A DNA stretch of 23,956 nucleotides. Source: DASWED01 sp036394995. GTDB lineage: Bacteria > Actinomycetota > UBA4738 > JACQTL01. How positions within the stretch are numbered: the stretch's first letter is position 1; each line of letters starts with the position of its first letter. The stretch is taken from positions 1-23,956 of the forward strand of contig DASWED010000108.1 in NCBI GenBank assembly GCA_036394995.1. The letters are read 5' to 3'. The position numbers were made by a program, and so were the translations under genes. Positions 16,073 to 22,820 of this stretch are shown here, piece after piece. Below the pieces are notes generated by a model. It searched no databases, was not told the DNA's origin, and saw only the letters and a list, made by a program, of their open reading frames with translations.

Positions 16073-16101
16073 TTGACCCGCCGGCCGTGGGTGGGCAGAG
16101 T
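16073..16101 (+). promoter_or_regulatory. Candidate promoter of the 16110 PD40 gene (leaderless)
   Basis: TTGACC (16073-16078), a 17-base spacer and CAGAGT (16096-16101) end 8 bases before the ATG at 16110. Transcription would start within a base or two of the ATG and no ribosome-binding site is visible, which fits a leaderless mRNA. The -35 is strong, the -10 weak. Confidence 0.42.
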
Positions 16102-16109
16102 GTCGCGAC

Positions 16110-17021
16110 ATGCGCCACCGCTCCCTGTTCGCGTTCGCCGCCGCGGGTTCGCTCGTCGTGCTGGGCCTCGGTTCGCCGGCGCGGGCGGCGTTCCCAGGAT
16201 CGAACGGGCGGATCGCGTTCGGCCACGAGGAGCCGGCCGGCGACCACACCCAGGTCGACGTGTACACGGTGAAGCCCGACGGCACCGGCGTGCTCCAACT
16301 CACCGCCACGCCGGGGAGCAACGAGTTCTCCCCGCAGTGGAACGCCGCCGGGACGCGGATCGCATTCTGGCGGACCAGGGCGCCGTTCGGGCCGGGGAAC
16401 GTGTGGGTCATGGATGCGGACGGGTCGAACGCCCGCCGGCTCACGGCGAACGTCGACGCCCGCGACCCGACGTGGAATCCGGCCGGCACGCGCCTGGTCT
16501 ACACGCGAAGGATCGACGACCTGTTCAGCCTGCGGGTCTCCGACGGCGACGACCGCCGGCAGCTGACCTCGGGGCCGGCCCACGACTTCGAGCCCGCATG
16601 GTCGCCCGGCGGCCGCCAGATCGCGTTCACCCGAGGCTTCGACGAGGGCGACGTCGGCGACATCTACGTCCTCGACCTCGATTCCCACCAGGTCACGCAG
16701 GTCACCGACAGCAAGGACTACGACCACCAGGTGGCCTGGGCCCCCGACGGCTCGAAGCTCCTGTTCGAACGGGACTTCGACAACACGGCCGGGATCTTCG
16801 TGGTGAACCCGGACGGGACGGGGCTGCAACGCCTCACCAAGGGCCCCCACTTCGATACGGGCCCCGCCTCTTCGCCCACCGGCAAGAAGATCGTCTTCAG
16901 CACCGACCGCCAGAGCGACTTCTTCCCCCACCTCTGGGTCATGAAGGCCGACGGCACCGACCTCCACCTCCTCTACGGCACCCAGTTCGCCGAGAGCACC
17001 CCCGACTGGCAGCCGGTCTGA
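16110..17021 (+). CDS. Secreted six-bladed PD40 (TolB-like) propeller protein
   Basis: 303 residues. The signal peptide ends SPARA (about residue 26) and the mature protein starts AFPGSNGRIAF, as in the 12435 protein. Six repeats follow (GRIAFGH, TRIAFWR, TRLVYTR, RQIAFTR, SKLLFER, KKIVFST, each with a D-G-x or D-x-H turn and R/QLT-type close), ending PDWQPV, so the protein is a single six-bladed propeller. No catalytic residues, anchor or extra domain are visible. It is divergent from the Tat flavoprotein, with only 116 bp between the starts, so the two could be co-regulated and even meet at the cell surface, though nothing proves this. It is convergent with the broken YncE-like gene. Confidence 0.87.
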   Translation: MRHRSLFAFAAAGSLVVLGLGSPARAAFPGSNGRIAFGHEEPAGDHTQVDVYTVKPDGTGVLQLTATPGSNEFSPQWNAAGTRIAFWRTRAPFGPGNVWVMDADGSNARRLTANVDARDPTWNPAGTRLVYTRRIDDLFSLRVSDGDDRRQLTSGPAHDFEPAWSPGGRQIAFTRGFDEGDVGDIYVLDLDSHQVTQVTDSKDYDHQVAWAPDGSKLLFERDFDNTAGIFVVNPDGTGLQRLTKGPHFDTGPASSPTGKKIVFSTDRQSDFFPHLWVMKADGTDLHLLYGTQFAESTPDWQPV

Positions 17022-17066
17022 TCGTTCACCCCGTGCCGACGGCCACGTGTGATCGCGCTGGCGTGA

Positions 17067-17550
17067 TCAGGGGCCGCCACACGGCGGCTGAGCTCGAATG
17101 CGGAGGATCGTTCCCCACCCGGCGGCGAAGACGTACCTGCCCCCGCGGGCCATGTTGGAGACCACGTTGGCAGGGACGGGGACGCTTGCGAGCACGTGTT
17201 TCGTGGCCGGATCGACGCATGTGAGCGGGGAAACGATGTGCGTCAGCCAGACGGCGTCGTCCAGCGGGAGGACTGCGCTTGCCTGCTCTGTTTCGAGGCC
17301 CCATTTCCCAACCGGCTTCAGGTCGGAGGCTTGGAGGAACACGGCCGCACCGAAGTTGCCCGTGGCGGACTGGGCCCACACCCCGCGGTCGGTCGCGACC
17401 AGGATCCACTCGTAGCCGAACGACATGGTCGACCGAGCGACGAGTGTCCCGGTGGCGGCGTCTCGCTCTTCGATGGCCAGGCTGTTCACCCTCGCCAGTG
17501 GGGCGATGCGTGGCCACGTACACGCGGTCCCCGGACGGATCGACCGTACG
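17067..17550 (-). pseudogene. Broken YncE-like propeller gene (C-terminal half only)
   Basis: A minus-strand frame from a GTG at 17489 to 17067 gives 140 residues that align along their length with the C-terminal part of the 21101-22213 lipoprotein: ATGNFGAAVFL versus ATGNFGAAILL, then VDPATK versus LDPASG, and RYVFAAGWGTILRI versus RFVFVGGFAGLVRI. Just upstream the matching sequence VDPSGDRVYVAT (versus VDPTGRFLYVAA) lies in another frame; one extra G near 17491 would explain the shift. Beyond about 17550 no homology continues, so the N-terminal half and signal sequence are gone. A 6-bp GCCGCC/GGCGGC hairpin overlaps the 3' end. It could instead be a short surviving gene, but decay is the simpler reading. 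Confidence 0.6.
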
Positions 17551-17806
17551 GCCGGCGGATGGTACCGATGGCCTGGTCAAGGCGCGGAAGGGGGTTCTGG
17601 CACCCTTCAGGCACGCCACAAGCTCTCGACCCCGAGGCCCACTGCGCGCGGCCACAGGTGAGAGTGTCAGACGACAAAGGAGCCAATCTCCAGCGACAGG
17701 AACCCGACTTGCCACGGCCCCGTCTGTCACGGCGATGAACAGGAAATCGGGGACCGAGCTACACCTTCCGTCCTCGAATCGCTCCTTGCCGAGTGTGCAG
17801 CGGAAC
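17551..17806. other. Non-coding stretch upstream of the sigma factor
   Basis: I see no gene with coding character. The stretch contains TGGCACCCTTCAGG (17598-17611), the reverse complement of a 14-mer at 20450-20463 beside the IS-like remnant. The promoter of the sigma-factor gene should lie here, but I cannot identify a convincing -35/-10 pair. Confidence 0.35.
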
Positions 17807-18277
17807 ATGCTGGTGAGACCGGGCACCGATCGGGACCTGGAGAGGCTCTACCGCGAGCACGGCGACCGATTGTGGAGAGCACTGGTCGCCTACACGGGCG
17901 ATCCCGAGGTGGCGAGCGACGCGATGGCCGAGGCATTCGCGCAGGGCCTCAGCCGCGGGAGCGCCCTTCGGGAGCCGCTCCGCTGGATCTGGCGGGTGGC
18001 GTTTCGCGTCGCGGCAGGAGAGCTGAAGGACCGCCGCCGGCGCCTGGGGGGCGCTCGGGAGCCCGTGGCCAACATGGAAGAACCAGCCGGCGAGCTGGTC
18101 GCCGCCCTCCTGCAGCTCTCGCCGAACCAGCGGGCCTCGCTGGTCCTTCACTACTACGCGGGGTACCCGACGAAGGAGATCGCCGGGATCATCGGCGCAA
18201 GCGCCGCGACTGTCCGCGTGCACCTGAGCAAGGGGCGAAAGCGCCTCCGCCGGATCCTGGAGGAGCCAGATGAGTGA
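17807..18277 (+). CDS. ECF-type sigma-70 family RNA polymerase sigma factor
   Basis: 156 residues from the ATG at 17807; the frame is open further upstream (another ATG at 17735), but the conserved domain begins right after 17807 and neither start has a strong ribosome-binding site. Region 2 is RDLERLYREHGDRLWRALVAYTGDPEVASDAMAEAFAQGL, the DPEVASDAMAEAF part being the core-binding helix, followed by WIWRVAFRVA. Region 4 is LLQLSPNQRASLVLHYYAGYPTKEIAGIIGASAATVRVHLSKGRKRLR, the -35-recognising helix-turn-helix. It lacks regions 1 and 3, as ECF sigmas do. The next gene's ATG overlaps its last codons by 8 bases, so the two are translationally coupled and the partner is probably its membrane-bound regulator. 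Confidence 0.87.
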   Translation: MLVRPGTDRDLERLYREHGDRLWRALVAYTGDPEVASDAMAEAFAQGLSRGSALREPLRWIWRVAFRVAAGELKDRRRRLGGAREPVANMEEPAGELVAALLQLSPNQRASLVLHYYAGYPTKEIAGIIGASAATVRVHLSKGRKRLRRILEEPDE

Positions 18278-20381
18278 CCTGAAGGAACGATTCGACGTCC
18301 TGGATCGCCTGGAGCCGCCGGACATCTGGCCCGAGGCCGAACGCCGCCACCCCGGAACGACCCGCATCCCCCGCCGACCCGGCCGCGGCCTCGCAGCCAT
18401 GCTCGCCTTCGCAGTCGCGGCCGCCGGCATCGCCGTGGCCGTCCGCGCCTTCACCGGGACCACGCCCCGGCCGCCGAGTCCACCGCTGTCCACCACGACG
18501 AAGTCGAACGGGTCGATCTACTTCCGGGCTGGCGGGGCCGACGGGCCGGGCTCGATCCGGGCGGTGGAGCCGGACGGCACAGGCGAGCGCATCGTCTTCC
18601 CGGCGGATTCCTCGGAGCGCTTCCACAGGATCTCGTTCTCCCCGGACGGAACTCGGATCGCGTTCGACAACGACCTCTCCGGCGAGGACGGGATCGAGAC
18701 CGCGAACCCCGACGGCACTGACGTCGTGCGACTCACGAGCGGCGTGAACGACTCCTGGCCCTCATGGTCGCCGGACGCCTCGGCCATCCTGTTCTCGAGC
18801 ACCCGGTACGACCCGAACATCGACCGGTGCGCGCACGAGAAGGATTTCACCTGTCCGACAGACCTCTACGTGATGGATATCGACGGGTCCAACGTGCAGC
18901 GCCTCACGACCCATGATGCCCCCGAGTACGAACCCGTATGGTCACCAGACGGGACGCGGATCGCGTTCGTCCGGGCGTTCTCCGGATCCCAGACGGCGAT
19001 CTTCTCGATGAAGCCCGACGGCAGCGACATCAGAAGGGTGTCCACTGCGGACGGGGGCAGCGACTTCTCGCCGAGCTGGTCCCCGGAAGGATCACGACTC
19101 GCGTTCGCCGCGATCCGCAGAGAGGACTGGGGCATCTGGGTCGTGGACGCCGACGGGACCGGGGAGCACCTGATCCTGGGCATGGGCACGGGCTACAAGA
19201 ACGACCCGGTCTGGTCTCCGGACGGGACGCGGATCGCGTTCATCGGCAACCTCACCGAGGCCAATGGCAACTCCTTGTACGTGATGCGACCGGACGGCTC
19301 AGGCGTCAGTCAGCTCACAGACCTCCAGTCGTACGGCGTGGAAGCCGAGATCGCCTGGCAACCGATTCCAGGTGGTCCCTCGTCGCCTTCTCCGGCCCAA
19401 GCCGCCGCTCGCGTCACGGCGACGATCCCGATCTCCGCGTTCCCGAACTCGATCCTGGTCGGGGAGGGAAGCGTCTGGGTGAGCGGCCAGACCGAGGAAG
19501 GAGGAACGGGCGACCTCGTCCGACTGGATCCGGCGACCGGGGATGTCCTGGCCAGGATTCCGATGCGGGGAATCCCCACGTGGGAGGTGGGGGGAGGCGG
19601 AATGGCGGTGGGGCTCGGCAGCATCTGGGTGGTGAGCCTCGACGAGGAGGGCACGATCCTGCAGCGCATCGACCCCGCCTCGAACCGCTTGGCCGACGTG
19701 ATCCCGGTGCTGCCCGGCACGAGCGGCGCCGACGTGTGGGTGGATGAAACCGGGATCTGGGTCCTGGTGTTTGGTGCAGCGGACACAGGCATGGAGGTCG
19801 TGCGGATCGACCCTGAGACCTTCAGCGTCGGCGACCCGATCACGCTCGAGACGCGGTGGGCCCACTGGCTGTTCCGGGCGGGACGGTCGGTGTGGGTCCT
19901 GGGCGACGCGCCGGAGCCGGGGCGCGGAGTCGTCGTCGACACGCTGTACCGGATCGATCCCTCGACCGGACGTGTCACGACCATCACCCTGCCAGACTCC
20001 TCTTGGACCCCGGCCGTCTCGGGCGACTCGGTGTGGCTGTCTCTCGGAGACAACCGCATCGTCGAGCTCGACGCGTCGACGGCGACGGTAGGCCCGCCCA
20101 TCCAAGTTCCTGTCGCATGCTGCTATGACGCGTTCGCGGGTGACGGCTCCGGAGGTGTCTGGGTGGCGAACACGCGTGTTGGCGCCACGTTCTCGCACGT
20201 CTCCTCCGACGGCGTGGTGGATGCTGCGGGAACAATTGCGCCGGACGAGTACCGCGACTGGGCCGGCGTCGCCTGGGCGTTCGATCCGTCGACGAACTCG
20301 ATCTGGGTCGTGCACTACCGCGACTCCGTGTCGCGGATAGAGATCTCAGGGCCGAGCACGGGCACGCGGTCGTCCCGCTGA
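18270..20381 (+). CDS. Membrane protein with cytoplasmic anti-sigma-like tail and two extracellular beta-propellers
   Basis: 703 residues, start overlapping the sigma-factor stop, with GGAGGAG just upstream. Residues 1-38 are cytoplasmic and contain RFDVLDRLEPPDIWPEAERR, resembling the short N-terminal segment of small actinobacterial anti-sigma proteins; no zinc-binding HxxxCxxC is seen. One transmembrane helix spans about 40-61. Outside, about 82-365 hold six PD40 repeats (TRIAFDN, TRIAFVR, SRLAFAA, TRIAFIG and others), a TolB-like propeller. About 381-695 hold seven YncE/Vgb-like repeats marked by SVWVSG, SIWVVS, GIWVLV, SVWVLG, SVWLSL, GVWVAN and SIWVVH. Role inferred: the tail holds the sigma factor and the propellers sense an outside signal. 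A pure propeller receptor without sigma control is the alternative. Confidence 0.82.
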   Translation: MSDLKERFDVLDRLEPPDIWPEAERRHPGTTRIPRRPGRGLAAMLAFAVAAAGIAVAVRAFTGTTPRPPSPPLSTTTKSNGSIYFRAGGADGPGSIRAVEPDGTGERIVFPADSSERFHRISFSPDGTRIAFDNDLSGEDGIETANPDGTDVVRLTSGVNDSWPSWSPDASAILFSSTRYDPNIDRCAHEKDFTCPTDLYVMDIDGSNVQRLTTHDAPEYEPVWSPDGTRIAFVRAFSGSQTAIFSMKPDGSDIRRVSTADGGSDFSPSWSPEGSRLAFAAIRREDWGIWVVDADGTGEHLILGMGTGYKNDPVWSPDGTRIAFIGNLTEANGNSLYVMRPDGSGVSQLTDLQSYGVEAEIAWQPIPGGPSSPSPAQAAARVTATIPISAFPNSILVGEGSVWVSGQTEEGGTGDLVRLDPATGDVLARIPMRGIPTWEVGGGGMAVGLGSIWVVSLDEEGTILQRIDPASNRLADVIPVLPGTSGADVWVDETGIWVLVFGAADTGMEVVRIDPETFSVGDPITLETRWAHWLFRAGRSVWVLGDAPEPGRGVVVDTLYRIDPSTGRVTTITLPDSSWTPAVSGDSVWLSLGDNRIVELDASTATVGPPIQVPVACCYDAFAGDGSGGVWVANTRVGATFSHVSSDGVVDAAGTIAPDEYRDWAGVAWAFDPSTNSIWVVHYRDSVSRIEISGPSTGTRSSR

Positions 20382-20418
20382 CTGGTCGCGGTTGGGCTAC
20401 GAGGCCCCCCCGCTTGCC

Positions 20419-20449
20419 GGTCGGGACCGGGCGCCGTGTCGTCCCGACC
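20419..20449. terminator. Hairpin after the sigma-factor operon
   Basis: GGTCGGGAC and GTCCCGACC form a perfect 9-bp stem around a 13-base loop, 38 bases after the stop of the double-propeller gene. No T-run follows. It directly abuts the IS-like end at 20451. Confidence 0.55.
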
Positions 20450-20450
20450 C

Positions 20451-20571
20451 TGAAGGGTGCCAAGACACCGATTGATCAGGCCGCAACCTCGTACTCGTGG
20501 ATGAGTCCGCCGAGCAGATCCCGTCGACGTATCGCCGAAGCCTGCCGGGAGACGACCTCGGTGGAGCGAGC
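20451..20571 (-). mobile_element. Probable insertion-sequence remnant (end plus transposase C-terminal tail)
   Basis: On the minus strand a frame ends RRDLLGGLIHEYEVAA with a TGA at 20478-20476. From memory, this R-R-D-x-L-G-G-L-I-H-E-Y tail is typical of the C-terminus of integrase-core (IS481-type) transposases in actinobacteria. About 25 bases beyond the stop the sequence TGAAGGGTGCCAAGACACC (20451-20469) sits where a terminal inverted repeat would be. No catalytic DDE part is present upstream, so this is a short truncated remnant. The family assignment is from recollection of the tail and needs a search. Confidence 0.42.
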
Positions 20572-20661
20572 CCGTCGGGCGGCTCGAGGTGCAGTCCTTG
20601 CTACGCCCTGATGACCTTCGCGCACGCTGGGGTGTGAGGCTGGCTCATCACTCGGCTCGTC

Positions 20662-21010
20662 TTGCAGGTCGATAGTCCTTCTGTGCGATCGCCTCGGAGC
20701 GGCCTGGTGATTGCGGGGATCGTTGTCGCTGGACTCGTCGGCGCAGTGGCCCTAGCGGCGATGGGACCGAGCACGACAGTCGTCTGTGGCCGGGAAAACC
20801 TCCTGGATCGACTTGCGCGGCGAATCATGCAGCCGCTCGGGAGGTCACATTGACGGCGCGACCGCCAGCTACTGCGTCGTCCCTTCCACGACGGCGTGGC
20901 TGGAAGCTTTGGGGGTGCTCGTGGTGTCCGTGCTCATCGCGATCATGGTCTCGCGCCGTCGGATTCGAACGCCTACGGAGACGGCTCTGCTCAAGTTCGG
21001 CCGACGCTGA
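20662..21010 (+). pseudogene. Small two-helix membrane protein, apparently frameshifted
   Basis: A first frame (from TTG 20662 or GTG 20683) gives a hydrophobic segment GLVIAGIVVAGLVGAVALAA and MGPSTTVVCG, then loses character and stops at about 20853. A second frame carries on from about 20786: TSWIDLRGESCSRSGGHIDGATASYC, then a second helix ALGVLVVSVLIAIMV and a basic tail SRRRIRTPTE to the stop at 21010. Joining them by one base near 20783 gives a protein of about 110 residues with two helices flanking a Cys-containing outside loop. It may be a decayed gene or an assembly indel; the second frame alone could also be a real small gene. No function is suggested. Confidence 0.38.
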
Positions 21011-21100
21011 CCGACGACATCCCGCAGGTTTCGAGTGTTTCGCGAACACTGGCGTGTGCGATGTCGTGGTCGCGGATCGTTGGAAGGGGTGATCCTGCTT
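21011..21100. other. Intergenic stretch with inverted repeat
   Basis: AGTGTT and AACACT (21034-21050) face each other around a 5-base loop, between the end of the small membrane protein and the end of the YncE-like gene. It is too AT-rich and short to be a strong terminator; it could be a binding site. Confidence 0.3.
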
Positions 21101-22213
21101 CTACGAGCAGGCCTGCGGCGGGGTGATTCGGACGAGGCCGGCGAATCCGCCGACGAAGACGAAGCGGCCCGCGCCCACGACATTCGTCAGGAACCACCGC
21201 AGTCCCTCGCCCCCCTCCGGCGCCGTCACTGTGGCCTGGATCCTGCCGCTCGCGGGATCCAGGCATCGCAGGGTTTCGCCGTCGTTCTGGACCCACAGGT
21301 GATCGGCTGCGACGCTCGCCTTGACCCCCTGATTCGCCTCGACGAGCGGGCCGCGTTGCAGATTCCCGTTCCGCAGGAGGATCGCGGCGCCGAAGTTGCC
21401 GGTGGCGGTCGATACCCACACGCCCTCACGCGTGGGGGAGAGCCAGTTGGCCGGGTAGCCGAACAGCTCTCGCGCGGACTGCAAGAGGGCCCCGGATCGC
21501 GCGTCCCGCTCGTTGACGAATCCATTGGCCTCATTCCACGCCGCGACGTAGAGGAACCGGCCGGTGGGATCGACGGCGAGTTCGTTCACGTCGCCTCGTA
21601 CCGGGATGACCTTCCGAACGCCTCCGGTTCCGGAATCGAGCAGGTACAGGCGCCGGCGCGCTCCGACCCACAGACCCGCGGAAGCGAAGGCCATGGGCCC
21701 CGGTGCGTCCGGCAGCTTGATGCGGGCCTCGATGGCGAGCGTTCGGGGATCGAGGCGGTACAGGAAGGACCGGGCGAGCCGGCGGAGGCTGCCGCTGCAC
21801 ACGGGCGTCCCGCTGACCCAGAGGGACTCTTCGTTCGCGGCGAGATCGAAACCGCCGTACAGGACGCGGCTCCTCACCACCCCTCCGGTCCGGACGTCGA
21901 ACCTGGCGATCCTGGTGGAGCAAGCGGCCGGGCCGGACCCCGATTTCGTGAACGCGGCGTACACGGCGTCGGCCGTGCTGGCGAGTCGGGGAGGCTCGTG
22001 GCCCGGGATCACGACTCGCACTCCATGCGAGCCCTCGTTCCCGATCGACGGTGTTGCTGTCGGAGGCGAACTCGGGGAGGGCGGAGAGCTCGGCGAGACC
22101 GTCCCAGTCGAGCCGGGAGTGCGGGACTCAGCCGGTGTGGGGCGCCCGCCGGATCCCGTGCACGCCGTCACGGCCAGGGTGACCATGACGGTCAGCGCGA
22201 CGGTGCGCTTCAT
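21101..22213 (-). CDS. YncE-like beta-propeller lipoprotein
   Basis: 370 residues from the ATG at 22213; the frame is open further upstream but the signal sequence starts here. MKRTVALTVMVTLAVTAC ends in a lipobox with Cys18, then comes a Ser/Pro/Thr-rich linker (about 20-52) typical of cell-surface lipoproteins. The rest has repeated strands of the ESLWVSG, AGLWVGA, GRFLYVAA, EGVWVST, DHLWVQN and GRFVFVGG type, each with a nearby LDPxT/S turn, so a six- or seven-bladed YncE/Vgb-like propeller is likely. The 17067-17550 fragment is a broken relative, and the second propeller of the 18270 protein has the same repeat style. Function is unknown; binding of a surface ligand is an inference. It is on the opposite strand to the sigma-factor operon. 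Confidence 0.8.
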   Translation of the reverse strand: MKRTVALTVMVTLAVTACTGSGGRPTPAESRTPGSTGTVSPSSPPSPSSPPTATPSIGNEGSHGVRVVIPGHEPPRLASTADAVYAAFTKSGSGPAACSTRIARFDVRTGGVVRSRVLYGGFDLAANEESLWVSGTPVCSGSLRRLARSFLYRLDPRTLAIEARIKLPDAPGPMAFASAGLWVGARRRLYLLDSGTGGVRKVIPVRGDVNELAVDPTGRFLYVAAWNEANGFVNERDARSGALLQSARELFGYPANWLSPTREGVWVSTATGNFGAAILLRNGNLQRGPLVEANQGVKASVAADHLWVQNDGETLRCLDPASGRIQATVTAPEGGEGLRWFLTNVVGAGRFVFVGGFAGLVRITPPQACS

Positions 22214-22281
22214 CGGGCGATCGTGCCACGATGGATGTCGTACCGCCGGACGGGAGAGATCCAGGATGCGTCCCCTACGGG

Positions 22282-22689
22282 CTATTCCGAAGGGCCCTCG
22301 AGGACGACTCGGTAGCCGTTCGGAGAGACCAACTCGAGGGTGTGATATCTCCATCCCTCGGCAGGCTCGTGCGTCCGGCGTTCGAACTGGAGCCCGGCCC
22401 GGGTGCACACTCCCTCGGCCTCGTCGATGTCGGAGACGCCGATCTGCCAGACGAGGGCCTTGGCGGCCGCTTCGGCATCGAAGTCGTCGCGGAGCTCGAG
22501 CCCGAACTCGAGCGCGCCGGCTCCGATCGCGATGAAGTCCGGGTACTCGGGTCCCTCGTAGGTCACGCGCATCCCGAGCGCCTCGTAGAAGCGCCGCTCG
22601 GCCGTCAGGTCCCCCACGTGCAGGATCGGGACGAGCCGCGTGAACAGCGAGCCCTCGTCATGGCCACCCATGTCGCCAACGATACTCAC
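22282..22689 (-). CDS. VOC-family (glyoxalase/bleomycin-resistance-like) protein
   Basis: 135 residues from a GTG at 22689; an ATG at 22671 is an equally possible start. The single VOC module is recognisable: RLVPILHVGDLTAERRFYEALGMRVTYEGPEYPDFIAIGAGALEFGLEL, with the usual beta-alpha-beta-beta-beta order, then VSDIDEAEGVCTRAGLQFE and YHTLELVSPNGYRVVLEGP. The His in LHV, the Glu in ALEFGLEL and the Glu of VLEGP could supply metal ligands, but the exact set cannot be fixed by eye. VOC proteins range from glyoxalases and dioxygenases to simple binding proteins, and the specific function here is unknown. It follows the YncE-like gene's upstream region in the same direction, but no operon link is evident. 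Confidence 0.85.
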   Translation of the reverse strand: MSIVGDMGGHDEGSLFTRLVPILHVGDLTAERRFYEALGMRVTYEGPEYPDFIAIGAGALEFGLELRDDFDAEAAAKALVWQIGVSDIDEAEGVCTRAGLQFERRTHEPAEGWRYHTLELVSPNGYRVVLEGPSE

Positions 22690-22820
22690 GTCTCCGGACC
22701 AGCCCTCGGCAAAGCCTCGACCACAGGCGTATGCATCCCGCGGGGTCCTTCCTCCATCGGGACCTTCGACCCTGGACAGAGGACGCTGGGAGGCGACTCC
22801 CCGGCGGAAAGGGGGCTGCC

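Noticed and set aside
17026..17826. Minus-strand open frame of 266 codons upstream of and across the YncE-like fragment
   Set aside because: Only the short VDPSGDRVYVAT part matches the family; the rest is compositionally biased and overlaps the sigma-factor start.
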